This document shows, piece after piece, positions 7,848-15,862 of a stretch of DNA of 32,453 bases (the first letter of the stretch is position 1; each line of letters starts with the position of its first letter). This DNA is from a virus: positions 1-32,453 of IMG/VR virus record IMGVR_UViG_3300009537_000094; one strand, written 5' to 3'. The translations under genes and the position numbers were made by a program. The notes under the pieces were generated by a model. That model saw only the letters and a program-made list of their open reading frames with translations. It was not told the origin of the DNA and ran no database searches.

Positions 7848-10576
7848 TCTGTCCTTGCCTTGTATACCCTTGTCCAGCCCGCAATTCCCAATATGGTAGC
7901 CGATTCATCTACTGTGTTATTAAGAATACGTAAACGATAATCATGACTACTATCCGCATTGGGCCTTAATATGGATATTCCCCTACCAGACCCCGACATA
8001 TCTACCGTAAAATCAGTAAAGTTTGCCCCGTTATCATCAGAAAATCCTATTTTTGTATTAGATGCATTGTCTTTTCTGAAATCAACATTAATTTCGATAA
8101 GTTGTTTTTTATTATAGGGTGCTTGCCATATCTCATCTTTCCATTCCCAGAACCATACTATAGGAACTCCGTCATCATTACTACCGAAATCAAGCCTGTA
8201 AATAGCGCTATGCGTACTGGCTCCTCCATAGAAATTGTCATTAAACCGGGCCATGGGGCCAATTTTTAAGTCATACGGCACCCAACTATTGGTGGGATTT
8301 TTTGTCTTAACAACAACAATATCATTAGTGGTTGCTGTGGTCGCAGCACTAATCCAATATCTATTTTTATGAGAAGCGCCATAAATCGGTGTGTTTACCG
8401 CCTCCCCCTGTGAAAAATTAATAGTAACATCCTGCACTGTGGGCATATCTATAGCCTCACCTGCACCGCTTAAAGTGGCCCGCCATTGAACATTAGTATC
8501 TGTGCTCGTTGCGGGTATGGAATCACCAGGGGTTATTGAAAGAAATGCCCTTGCACTGATAGAATCCGTATCAGATCCTGTCCTGATTTCCCAATTAATT
8601 GAACCGCCACTTAACTCCTGAGTGGTTTCAAAGGCCCCCCAAGAGGAAACTGTCACAGTATCAAACACGTCACTGGTTAGGATTCCAGTTGATTCAGTTA
8701 GAAGGGTAACAATATCTACTTTGTTTGTATTTTGACACTCACCGCTGCATGAGAATATCGTTTTATATTTAATATATTGCCTGCTCGTGCTTGTAATAGG
8801 ATGTCCCGTACTTACTGAAATAAATGCATCGAATGTTGAATCATCATCACTTGTCGCTGTTTGGAAAGTAACCGAGGAGTTGGAAAGAACCGTAAATGTT
8901 GCCAAAAGATTTCCGTATGTGGGTGAACTTAATTCCGTATTAAAGGATCTAGACTCAAAAAATGTTACAGGGGCATATTGATTGGCCACAATTCTGTCAA
9001 ACAGTATTCTTCTATTCGCCGTGGTCTTCCAGGCCTTAGCCACAACACCGGAGCTGTGCCATATAAAATCTTGTTCTATTGAAGTTCCAAGGCAATTGCT
9101 TGCGGATGGGTTGGTCCCTGTGGCCCTAATTGTGAGTGTATCACCCGCCACTGCTCCTGCCTCTATTGTGGCAGCCGAACAAGTGAAGTCTTGCCAACTG
9201 GCGCTAGCTGTAAATGTACTGGTACATAACTCAACCCCGGAGGTTGATACAACAACATTAATATTTGGTGTGTCACTCTCACCACCAAATAAGCACCCCG
9301 AAGCGTTTGAATCATCAAACCCATTAGATAGATACTGGAAATCATTTCCAGTACCGCCCGTAGTAGTCCAACCGCTTAAATCCCCTTCCTCAAAGGTGGA
9401 GTTCTCCAAACCTATTCTCACAGATAGAATAGCGCCAGAGCTTTGTACCGTTGTAACAAGGTTAGTGCTTGTAAATTGATCGAAATCACTCTGATCGGTG
9501 TCCGTAAAAGATGAATTAGATATTGTAAACTGTAATGGTTGAACTAATAAACTCGCTTCTAATGTCCCTGCATTAAAATCGTCTTCATTGGTCCATAAAT
9601 TAAATGATTCATTGGATAATGGCTGTTTAAAGGATTCAAAGGTTCCGACTATTCTGTCTGATATTCTCACGCTTTGATCTCCATCGAAAACATACATACC
9701 ATCCGGGCCAACAAAATAAAGCAGTCCGTCAATTTCCGTAATTGATTGCTGGAATCTGCTCCCGACAGAGGACATGGTTTTTATTACTTCGAGGTCAAAT
9801 TCGGATCTAAATAAAACACGCCATATTCCATTGTTTTTAAAAACATAGAGATTATCCCTATAAGATCTAATTCCATAGATAGGACTGCCCCCATCCTGGT
9901 CAATGTTTATGGCATTCACCACTGGCCAGGCTAATGTTCCAGTGGATGGATCAATATCCACACCGCTTGAGTCCACAAGCGCAGAGAAGGCAATTTGAGA
10001 GGGATTGGATTTAGTTCTAGCGCACCACACCCGTTCCCTCCAAAACTCCAAATAAGAACAATTCGGTGGGGCGGGATTGGGTGTATTGGCTCTACCATCC
10101 AATAAATTTGAAGTAGTGCCGTTCCAGGTAAATACATGAGTGGAGCCGTTGGCAACCCACAGCTTATCCCTGACTATTGCATATGTTCCTAAAGCGGTAT
10201 CCGATAATCCGGTTATTATCTGTGTAAATGCCTTACAGTTCCTGGTTTCATAATATGTTTCATTATCAGAAACTATAAGCGCCCTATTGCCACTTCCCTG
10301 GAAATATTCAAACAATGTCTTCGGGGCATTTCCAGAGGGGAGATTTCCGCATAGAAGTATTCCATTTCTGGGTAAAAGACTGCCTAGCGGCTCATCAATA
10401 ACCACATTTTGAGTATTCGGACTTTCATTATCTTGTAAAAATAATGCGTCGGTATTGGTATTTAAACCGCCAGAGAAATCCCTGAAATCCTTGGGAACCA
10501 AATCTTTTTGTGCAAAAGAAATATTTGCACAAAGGAAAAGGACATTAGATAGAAGTAAAAAAATCCTGTTCGACAT
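7844..10576 (-). CDS. Large tail/stabilisation protein, propeller-like, with signal peptide
   Basis: About 910 residues. The N-terminus is a good Sec signal (IFLLLSNVLFLCANISFA, then QKDLVP). It is followed by DFSGGLNTNTDALFLQDNES and repeated beta motifs (YAIVRDKLWVANGS, LYVFKNNGIWRV, LYFVGPDGMYVFDGD). These resemble the propeller domains of podovirus tail tubular or head-closure/stabilisation proteins. The C-terminal half is a string of Ser/Thr-rich beta domains. It sits immediately after the head-tail adaptor, where such a protein is expected. ATG at 10576 has GGTGG ten bases upstream, and an in-frame TTG at 10582 is possible. A secretion signal on this class of protein is unexpected. The function is inferred from order and fold pattern. 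Confidence 0.7.
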   Translation of the reverse strand: MSNRIFLLLSNVLFLCANISFAQKDLVPKDFRDFSGGLNTNTDALFLQDNESPNTQNVVIDEPLGSLLPRNGILLCGNLPSGNAPKTLFEYFQGSGNRALIVSDNETYYETRNCKAFTQIITGLSDTALGTYAIVRDKLWVANGSTHVFTWNGTTSNLLDGRANTPNPAPPNCSYLEFWRERVWCARTKSNPSQIAFSALVDSSGVDIDPSTGTLAWPVVNAINIDQDGGSPIYGIRSYRDNLYVFKNNGIWRVLFRSEFDLEVIKTMSSVGSRFQQSITEIDGLLYFVGPDGMYVFDGDQSVRISDRIVGTFESFKQPLSNESFNLWTNEDDFNAGTLEASLLVQPLQFTISNSSFTDTDQSDFDQFTSTNLVTTVQSSGAILSVRIGLENSTFEEGDLSGWTTTGGTGNDFQYLSNGFDDSNASGCLFGGESDTPNINVVVSTSGVELCTSTFTASASWQDFTCSAATIEAGAVAGDTLTIRATGTNPSASNCLGTSIEQDFIWHSSGVVAKAWKTTANRRILFDRIVANQYAPVTFFESRSFNTELSSPTYGNLLATFTVLSNSSVTFQTATSDDDSTFDAFISVSTGHPITSTSRQYIKYKTIFSCSGECQNTNKVDIVTLLTESTGILTSDVFDTVTVSSWGAFETTQELSGGSINWEIRTGSDTDSISARAFLSITPGDSIPATSTDTNVQWRATLSGAGEAIDMPTVQDVTINFSQGEAVNTPIYGASHKNRYWISAATTATTNDIVVVKTKNPTNSWVPYDLKIGPMARFNDNFYGGASTHSAIYRLDFGSNDDGVPIVWFWEWKDEIWQAPYNKKQLIEINVDFRKDNASNTKIGFSDDNGANFTDFTVDMSGSGRGISILRPNADSSHDYRLRILNNTVDESATILGIAGWTRVYKARTE

Positions 10577-11210
10577 CCTCAAATTTCCACCTATTTTGTT
10601 TATTGGAAAACTTGGTCGTTATTGAATGCTGGGATTTCAATAAACCATTAACAAGGATTAACTCGGAGGTCGATCTATCTGTTTCGGATAATTGGGAAAA
10701 TGCCCGATATGCGGCATAATGAGCGAATAAATCATGCATATTCAATGGTAAATCCGGTATATCCGTATCACTGGAAAGATCGGAAGGAAATTCCAAACCA
10801 TGTGTTCTAAGGGTCTGGGATGTATTAGCGGTATTTGGTTTAGGATATAACCTTGCACTGAAAGTTCCCATACGGACCAGATACCTGGGTATATCCTCCT
10901 CTACATTTTCCCAATCCGGATCGAGCCTGGCCAGGGTATCGATATCTATAATGCTTAACTCCTGGAACTCATTAGCGGGTTGAACATTTAATCTGACCGT
11001 ATTTATCGTTAGTGTGCGGCTATTTAGGGTAATGGTCTCAGCGGAACTGTAATCCCTCTCTGTTATAGGTACAGCATCCAGTTTTGTCATGATGTACCTA
11101 TAAGCCTCGTTAAGCCATATATTTATTTGAGAATCAGAGAAATGAGTTTTAGAAGAATCCAGTTCATTTAGAATCCTTTTAAACTCGGTTCGCATATCAC
11201 CAAGATTCAT
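10545..11210 (-). CDS. Head-tail adaptor / connector protein
   Basis: This 221-residue protein starts MNLGDMRTEFKRILNELD, with FSDSQINIWLNEAYRYIMTK next. That is the signature N-terminus of phage adaptor proteins (gp6-like/DUF6682 type), which bind the portal ring and prepare the tail attachment site. The middle is beta-rich (SARLYPKPNTANTS) and the C-terminus helical. It follows the capsid cluster and precedes the large tail protein, the expected place. Its 3' end overlaps the start of that gene by 32 bases. No signal peptide is present here, in contrast with its downstream neighbour. Confidence 0.75.
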   Translation of the reverse strand: MNLGDMRTEFKRILNELDSSKTHFSDSQINIWLNEAYRYIMTKLDAVPITERDYSSAETITLNSRTLTINTVRLNVQPANEFQELSIIDIDTLARLDPDWENVEEDIPRYLVRMGTFSARLYPKPNTANTSQTLRTHGLEFPSDLSSDTDIPDLPLNMHDLFAHYAAYRAFSQLSETDRSTSELILVNGLLKSQHSITTKFSNKQNRWKFEDVEQDFFTSI

Positions 11211-11630
11211 TTATACGACCGCCTTAACTTTTTTGGGTCTGCCCACATTTCTGCGTACCTGGGCCTGAGCAACCTCATTAACCTGGTTCCTGGTGGCCTC
11301 AGCCTCTGAGCGAACCTCCTTGGCGATTAATAGATCCCTTTGCGCCTCATTGATAAGCTTATTTGCCTCAGACTTTTTAATCTCCACTTCAGCCAATTTT
11401 GTCTCGTACTGTTTCTTAATCTTATCTAAACCCTCTTCAAACTGAAGAAGTCGGGTTTTAACTTCCATTTCAATCTTTGCCAATTCCTTTCTTTTTTTAT
11501 CAATATTAACTCTAAGGCTGTTTAAGTCATTATCAGCCTGCGTGAGATTATGTTTAGTTGTTTTAATCTCACCGGAGAAATCACCTATAAACTTCTCAAA
11601 CTTTGCTAATTTTTCCATTAATTGATTCAT
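11211..11630 (-). CDS. Coiled-coil protein with basic C-terminus
   Basis: A 139-residue protein, almost wholly heptad-like charged helix (about residues 1-120, for example LNSLRVNIDKKRKELAKIE). A short basic tail with a GRPKK motif resembles an AT-hook. A DNA-contacting or scaffolding role in the virion is possible. The ATG at 11630 is followed in frame by another at 11618. The stop abuts the start of the adaptor gene (TAAATG). I recognise no family. Confidence 0.6.
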   Translation of the reverse strand: MNQLMEKLAKFEKFIGDFSGEIKTTKHNLTQADNDLNSLRVNIDKKRKELAKIEMEVKTRLLQFEEGLDKIKKQYETKLAEVEIKKSEANKLINEAQRDLLIAKEVRSEAEATRNQVNEVAQAQVRRNVGRPKKVKAVV

Positions 11631-11640
11631 GATGTTTTTT

Positions 11641-11865
11641 CTACCTCCATTTTGGATGTGGTCTGGATATTCCGTCCTTTTCGATCTTCCTGGTTGTTAT
11701 ATGTTTCATGTCCGCATACGTCATTTTAGGATTATGCTTGTTCCCTGCACGTAAATGAAGATTCGGGCTACCGGGAGTACCAATAGAAACACAACTCAAA
11801 CACCCGAGTAGATCGCCTTTAATAACCTCAGTTCTCGTCTCTTTACCGCAGTTATGACATCTCAT
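11641..11865 (-). CDS. Small zinc-finger protein downstream of the major capsid gene
   Basis: About 74 residues starting MRCHNCGKETRTEV with a second cluster GCLSCVS, a CxxC...CxxC zinc knuckle. The rest is basic and His-rich (HLRAGNKHNP, SRPHPKWR). The frame is open further upstream into the capsid gene (to 11952), but the ATG at 11865 sits just before the first Cys pair and is preferred. A hairpin lies between the capsid stop and this start. Small zinc proteins at this place are frequent in phage genomes, but their role is not known to me. Confidence 0.6.
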   Translation of the reverse strand: MRCHNCGKETRTEVIKGDLLGCLSCVSIGTPGSPNLHLRAGNKHNPKMTYADMKHITTRKIEKDGISRPHPKWR

Positions 11866-11877
11866 ATTAAAATCGTG

Positions 11878-11903
11878 CCTGTGGGAGAATAATCCCCCAC
11901 AGG
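11878..11903 (-). terminator. Hairpin after the major capsid gene (attenuator/terminator-like)
   Basis: A perfect 8-bp inverted repeat, CCTGTGGG and CCCACAGG, lies nine bases past the capsid stop codon. On the minus strand it is followed by GCACGATTTTAAT, only a weak T-run, so termination is likely to be partial at best. A leaky hairpin here could keep capsid mRNA levels above those of the downstream genes, or stabilise the capsid mRNA 3' end. The hairpin is seen directly; the role is inferred. Confidence 0.5.
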
Positions 11904-11911
11904 ACTTTTTA

Positions 11912-12987
11912 TTAGCTTGTTGCAGTACGAACACTGACACCCATGGATTCACGATTTGTTATCACACCAGAAAGCTGGTGAACAACAACCGGAGTGGAGA
12001 GTCTCGTGCGTGCGAGCCGTTCAATAGTAGGTTCCTTTTGAACAGCAACGGCAACAGATTCTCTGTGCCCGAGGAAGTTTAAACGAGCCGAGGAAGCTGT
12101 GTCGATTAGCGGACTAATCACCACAGGAATTCCATAGATATCGGGAAGCGGCATTTTAATACCACCACCGGACATTTGACCCGTAAGATTGGCGTCATTG
12201 TACACGTCAATCTTCTTGAGTTTCGCCCAATCCAGAGGATGGAAAAACCAAGTAACATTATTCGGATTAGCTACAGATACGCTGGCTTCAAGCAATTTTT
12301 GGACCGCAGATGTAAGAAGATCCTCATCGGGTTGATCCGTTGAGCTGCCGACATTATTAGTCGTAAAATTGCCAGTAGTCCATAGGGCCGCAATCGCATC
12401 ATCCAGATCTTCTGATAATTGACGAGCAAATGTCGCGGGGAAATCCCGTGTAGCATCAATTAGAGCCTGGATATTGGCGCGATCAACAACGTCTATGGCG
12501 ATATGACGCCATCTCGATACAGTGAGCTGTGCCTCCGTGGGAGTAACAGCGCTATTGGTAATTGCACCAGTAGCAGCGGTTACATCCTGCACAGTCCCTT
12601 CTGCCATTGTCGGAATATGGAGCAAATCACCTTTTGCTTGGATATTCCCAGTAACTTCCAGGAATCGTGGTCGAATCTTCTCGGATTCAATCAACGCCTC
12701 TAGAAGTTGTGGACGCCATAATTCCTGAATTACAACATCTAATTCAGTAGCATCTATTTCATTCTTTTTGTTACTACTCTATTTTCCTAGAGCGTCTTAC
12801 CATTTCTGGCAAGCTCCATTACTTGAATTAGCAATGGTTCGGACTGTCGCTTAACCCGTCTTTGAGTTCCAGGACGCTCAGTCTCTGCCCCTGCCGGATG
12901 TAAATTACATCTGCTTGGGTCGGGTTGCCATCTCAGGGTTTCCCGTTATTCAGTCCCGGTTTTACATGACCAATGAAATTTAGCCAT
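11912..12987 (-). CDS. Major capsid protein, gene interrupted by a group I intron
   Basis: The main exon is open from the codon just after a TAG at 12781 to 11912, about 288 codons. It begins SSNKKNEIDATELDVVIQEL, an N-terminus typical of HK97-fold coats (DATELDVVIQELW...LIESEKI), with a capsid-like body (MAEGTVQDV, HIAIDVVDRANIQ, FFHPLDWAKLKK, LTNRESMGV-like end). No ATG, GTG or TTG precedes the conserved N-terminus; the first usable in-frame start, TTG 12694, would delete it. Upstream, ATG GCT AAA TTT CAT at 12987-12973 gives a start, and a group I intron lies between. A frame-keeping join is 12987..12973 to 12778..11912 (about 293 residues). The precise splice sites are not proven. The gene follows the scaffold gene, as expected. 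Confidence 0.8.
12779..12972 (-). ncRNA. ORF-less group I self-splicing intron in the major capsid gene
   Basis: Reading the minus strand, the conserved series of group I introns is present in order. P3 pairs CCGGGAC (12959-12953) with GTCCTGG (12875-12869). The P4-P5 core is ACGGGAAACC ... ATGGCAACCCGACCCAAGC. A P6-type hairpin is GATGT/ACATC. The P7 strand is GCAGAGACT (12888-12880) and its partner AGTCC (12845-12841). P8 is AACTC/GGGTT, with J8/7 AAGCGAC. P9 is CCATTGCT/AGTAATGG, and a second hairpin is TTGCCA-GAAA-TGGTAA. The core reads much like the 205-nt Azoarcus tRNA intron. There is no homing endonuclease. A plausible P1 pairs TTTCAT with GTAAAA, placing a U-G at CAT. The ends given are the frame-compatible choice and could be off by a few bases. 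Confidence 0.85.
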
Positions 12988-13002
12988 GATTTAACTACCG
13001 TG

Positions 13003-13815
13003 TTATTTAGTTATTATCCTTCCCTCTCTTACGACCTTCTCCATTTCCATAATTCTTTTCTTTCTTTCAGGAGTTCCTTCCGCGGCGCCACGTATATGCG
13101 CCCGTATTTCCTCCCTGGTCCATTGCTGCTTAGAGCCTCCGCTTGAGGATGCCGAAGGTGACACCCCGGAAGCCCTAGAGCTTGAAGTTGCTGATTGTCC
13201 AGCCCCCGCGCCATTAGAGATACCTTTAGACGCTAACCAGCGCCTATTGGCCTCTTCTACGGCTAATTGCGGGTCTGCATCGAATACTCTAAGAAGGCGT
13301 TGATCGCCTTTAATAAGAGCACCGACTTCATTCAAGCCATTTGGATCTTTTTGGAAATGGCTTTGGGATAGGAGCCATTTTTCGGCCTCATTCACCTCAG
13401 AAAACAATTTCTGCTGTGAAGCGAAAGCATTTAATTCCTCTCTAACAACGCTTCTAACATCATTAAAGCTGCTTACGCTCGGTTTGGATATATCATCACC
13501 CGTGGACACCAACGAGTCCTGAACATCCTTTTTCGTCTGATTAAGAGACTCCTCCAATTCTGCAATTCTCCGGTTTGAGGCATCAATTTGCGCTTTGAAA
13601 TCCCCGGTTTCAGAACGAAGATTTCTTCTATCTTCCCGCAAATTGGCAACCTCCCGAAGAATTCCCTTGGGGGGAACCATCTTAACAGGCTCTTGATTGG
13701 CCTTTTGCGGAGCAGAATCGACCGTCTGACCCGTGGCTTTCTGACTATTTCCAGGGGCCGAACCCTGCGCGGCGTCAGAAGAAGAACCGCTTACGGCTGT
13801 TTTTTCTTCGGGCAT
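13003..13815 (-). CDS. Capsid scaffolding protein
   Basis: The protein has 270 residues and lies immediately upstream of the capsid gene. It has an acidic, low-complexity N-terminus, a central coiled coil (about residues 52-105, LREDRRNLRSETGDFKAQID), a Ser/Gly/Ala linker near 205-230 and a basic helical C-terminus (ERKKRIMEMEKVVREG). This is the standard build of phage scaffold proteins, whose basic C-terminus binds the coat. The ribosome site GGGAG lies 7 bases before the ATG. A strong terminator-like hairpin lies upstream, suggesting that scaffold and capsid are controlled as a separate unit. Confidence 0.75.
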   Translation of the reverse strand: MPEEKTAVSGSSSDAAQGSAPGNSQKATGQTVDSAPQKANQEPVKMVPPKGILREVANLREDRRNLRSETGDFKAQIDASNRRIAELEESLNQTKKDVQDSLVSTGDDISKPSVSSFNDVRSVVREELNAFASQQKLFSEVNEAEKWLLSQSHFQKDPNGLNEVGALIKGDQRLLRVFDADPQLAVEEANRRWLASKGISNGAGAGQSATSSSRASGVSPSASSSGGSKQQWTREEIRAHIRGAAEGTPERKKRIMEMEKVVREGRIITK

Positions 13816-13860
13816 TTTTATTCTCCCGTCTTAGTCTCTCCTGTAAGGCCGGAGGTAGCC

Positions 13861-13910
13861 GACAACAAAAAGGCGAGCCCTGAAAGCACTTGGTGCTCTT
13901 GGGCTCGCCT
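13861..13910 (-). terminator. Strong rho-independent terminator upstream of the scaffold gene
   Basis: A perfect 10-bp stem (AGGCGAGCCC / GGGCTCGCCT, 13871-13910) encloses a second 5-bp stem (AGCAC/GTGCT). On the minus strand it is followed by TTTTTGTTG, giving a textbook terminator for leftward transcription arriving from the membrane and fibre-like genes. Scaffold and capsid would then need read-through, antitermination or their own promoter in 13816-13870, where I see no clear promoter. Confidence 0.8.
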
Positions 13911-13937
13911 AGAATGAGCCTTATCAGTGATTCTAGG
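13908..13937. repeat. Inverted repeat overlapping the terminator stem
   Basis: CCTAGAAT at 13908-13915 pairs perfectly with ATTCTAGG at 13930-13937. It shares three bases with the terminator stem, so a leftward transcript would form this hairpin first and partly compete with the terminator base. A third small hairpin, TGGGG/CCCCA, lies just beyond at about 13945-13959. The dense hairpin cluster suggests an RNA processing or readthrough-control site. Confidence 0.6.
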
Positions 13938-13965
13938 AATCTAAATGGGGAGCTACCCCAACCTG

Positions 13966-14166
13966 TTAAGTTTTACTCGGTACCTGATAAAATTCTTTTA
14001 ATGTCTGAATCCTCCGCCTTTCTTCCTCATATTCATGCTTAAGCAAAACTAAAAATCTATTAAACTGAGACATCACGTAAATGTTTCCGGCTGTCATTAA
14101 AAACCAAACGGTAAAAATAAGCCAAAACATTTTATCCGCTTTTCTTCTGGTTCTCCTTCTTGACAT
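13966..14166 (-). CDS. Small membrane protein with basic N-terminus and coiled-coil tail
   Basis: A 66-residue protein with a basic start (MSRRRTRRKADK), one membrane segment (MFWLIFTVWFLMTAGNIYVM) and a charged helix (LLKHEYEEERRRIQTLKEF). The layout fits an inner-membrane protein with a short coiled coil facing the periplasm or the cytoplasm, like an i-spanin or a small virion-membrane factor. It lies between another small membrane protein and the terminator at 13871. GGTGG lies about nine bases before the ATG. Confidence 0.6.
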   Translation of the reverse strand: MSRRRTRRKADKMFWLIFTVWFLMTAGNIYVMSQFNRFLVLLKHEYEEERRRIQTLKEFYQVPSKT

Positions 14167-14178
14167 TATTCATACCAC

Positions 14179-14340
14179 CTAAGAACCATCCAAATGAGAC
14201 ATGTGCCTGTAATGATACGCATAAATATTTCTAAACCAACCCCACATCGCTTTAATAACAATTACAGACATCCAGAGGACAAAAAGAATATATGTGTAAA
14301 ATAATATGTCTCCCTGGATGCCGTAACTGTGTGATGACAT
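14179..14340 (-). CDS. 53-residue membrane protein
   Basis: The ATG at 14340 follows the stop of the fibre-like gene by two bases. The product starts MSSHSYGIQGDILFYTYILF and continues into one membrane segment (VLWMSVIVIKAMWGWF), with a His/Tyr-rich tail (NIYAYHYRHMSHLDG). Together with the next gene it makes a pair of small membrane proteins following the fibre-like genes. They might be anchoring or chaperone factors for those exported proteins, which is inference from position. Confidence 0.55.
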   Translation of the reverse strand: MSSHSYGIQGDILFYTYILFVLWMSVIVIKAMWGWFRNIYAYHYRHMSHLDGS

Positions 14341-14342
14341 AA

Positions 14343-15569
14343 TTAATGCCAGGCCGTTCCGCCAACCCCGAAACTATCGAACTGTGAAACAGCAGTCCCG
14401 GTAGAAACAACACCATTGACAGAATTGCTACAGTCCGAGCAATAATAAACCTCACCCGCCTGGGTGGGGGTTCGTGCCTGAAGCTGTGCCTTTGTAAGGG
14501 ACAATAGACCTGCTCCATTGCCCATGCTTAACAATCCGGCGGCAGTAAATGAGCTTTGGGTAGCAGTACCGAATTGAGCGGTTCCTGAGACATCAAGATT
14601 GCTCTGTGGATCTGCCGTAGCAATACCAACTCTCTGGGTCCCGGAAATAAATGATGTATGAACGGTACCATCACTCTCCTCAATAAGCATCAAGGTTTCA
14701 CCGGATGAAAGATTGGTGCGATCAGTCCCGCTTTGCCTGGCTCCCCTGATCCTAACAGCACCGAGTGTGTCCGTAGGATCTGTATTTCCAAATGTTCCAC
14801 GGATAATAAGAGGATTAGCATCATTAGCGTCAGTAAGAGCCTCAATAATGGCCCCTCCTTTGGTGTTATCCCCGATTTCCATTTGTAGATATGTTTGCGT
14901 TGGAGCGCGCGTAGTCAAACCATGATCCACATCCGTATCAGTCAGGTTGAATTTTCCATCCTGAACATCTAATTTAGCGCTCGGCGCGGCAGTTCCAATA
15001 GCAACCCTCTCATTACCGGCGTCAACATATAAAAGATCCGTCTCCGTGTCTCCCTCAATCCGGGAATCATTATCACCACCCGAATCATTTCCCACAAATC
15101 CCGCGTGAACATTCAAGGCACCTGCCGCGGAATGGGTTGATTTAGTCGCACTAGCACCAAGGGTAAGCGCTCCTAAAATCTCGGCAGAGCCCTCCACCTG
15201 CAAATCATCCTCTCCGGCTGTGGTGCCGAATGTAGATCCAGTGCCTAACCTCAGCGCGCCATCTAGAATTTGAAGTGTTGCCTCCGGCTCCTCATCACTA
15301 TCGCAACTGATACAAACTCTTTTATTTGTCCCATCCAAACGCATTGTTCCCTGAGCGCCAGCCCCGGAATTGGAATGCGTAGAAAAGAACAATGAAGTTA
15401 CTGTATCCGCAATAACCACAGTCGTTGCCTTTAACTCAAAGGTATCCGCCGAGTTACTGCCGAATGTGACATTTTGATTAAACTTAACATCGCGGTCAAA
15501 CGTCCTCTGTGCGGAGGCGAGGCCAGTACAGAGAACCAAGGCCGCAATTACTGTCATTAACTTTTTCAT
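14343..15569 (-). CDS. Fibre-like protein with Sec signal peptide (408 aa)
   Basis: The N-terminus is a textbook Sec signal (MKKLMTVIAALVLCTGLASA, then QRTFDRD). The body is made of short beta repeats of the type LDVSGTAQFG..SSFTAAG, found in long beta-solenoid phage fibres and receptor-binding proteins, and it repeats with its neighbour at 15863. The C-terminus has YYCSDC and several Gly/Ser-rich turns. AGGAGAGG precedes the ATG. Without the signal I would call it a tail fibre. With it, the protein should be sent to the periplasm or cell surface, so either the virion takes it up outside the cytoplasm or it modifies the infected cell. Confidence in the signal is high and in the role is moderate. 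Confidence 0.7.
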   Translation of the reverse strand: MKKLMTVIAALVLCTGLASAQRTFDRDVKFNQNVTFGSNSADTFELKATTVVIADTVTSLFFSTHSNSGAGAQGTMRLDGTNKRVCISCDSDEEPEATLQILDGALRLGTGSTFGTTAGEDDLQVEGSAEILGALTLGASATKSTHSAAGALNVHAGFVGNDSGGDNDSRIEGDTETDLLYVDAGNERVAIGTAAPSAKLDVQDGKFNLTDTDVDHGLTTRAPTQTYLQMEIGDNTKGGAIIEALTDANDANPLIIRGTFGNTDPTDTLGAVRIRGARQSGTDRTNLSSGETLMLIEESDGTVHTSFISGTQRVGIATADPQSNLDVSGTAQFGTATQSSFTAAGLLSMGNGAGLLSLTKAQLQARTPTQAGEVYYCSDCSNSVNGVVSTGTAVSQFDSFGVGGTAWH

Positions 15570-15617
15570 TACTTTTTTACCTCTCCTGGTTTATTTTTGG
15601 AATTTCTTCCAAATCCA

Positions 15618-15851
15618 TTACTCATTTTCTTCAAATACATGGACATCAAAATAGATTTTTGATTTCTTATTGCTTGGAACGGTGTATATCTCTAACCTGC
15701 GTCCAGCGGCATTACAATCCCAGCTTTGACCCTCAGTCAAACTTATTGTTTGATTCCAGGTTCCTCTAGTCTCGGTTCTTGTGGTAGGCGTAAAAGCCAA
15801 AACAAAAGATACCGATAAACCGAAAAGAAATCCTGTTAATACTTTTTTCAT
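15618..15851 (-). CDS. Small secreted protein (77 aa)
   Basis: ATG at 15851 is chosen because AAAGGAG lies seven bases upstream; an in-frame ATG at 15872 lies within the previous gene's end. A Sec-type start (MKKVLTGFLFGLSVSFVLA) is followed by a short beta-rich domain (TISLTEGQSWDCNAAGRRLE) ending in an acidic tail FEENE. It lies between the two fibre-like genes, so it may be a cap, lipid-interacting or chaperone subunit of the same exported assembly. I recognise no family. Confidence 0.6.
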   Translation of the reverse strand: MKKVLTGFLFGLSVSFVLAFTPTTRTETRGTWNQTISLTEGQSWDCNAAGRRLEIYTVPSNKKSKIYFDVHVFEENE

Positions 15852-15862
15852 GGCATTCTCCT

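Noticed and set aside
8982-9479. 165-codon plus-strand frame inside the large tail gene.
   Set aside because: It has no ribosome site and lies antisense within a well-supported gene.
12503-12728. Plus-strand frames antisense to the capsid gene.
   Set aside because: No ribosome site; explained by codon bias of the capsid frame.
12766-12778. ATG in GAATGAAATAG as a possible capsid start.
   Set aside because: It is out of the capsid frame and meets TAG after one codon (ATG AAA TAG).
14252-14518. 88-codon minus frame spanning the end of the fibre-like gene and the small membrane gene.
   Set aside because: It overlaps two better-supported frames and its translation looks random.
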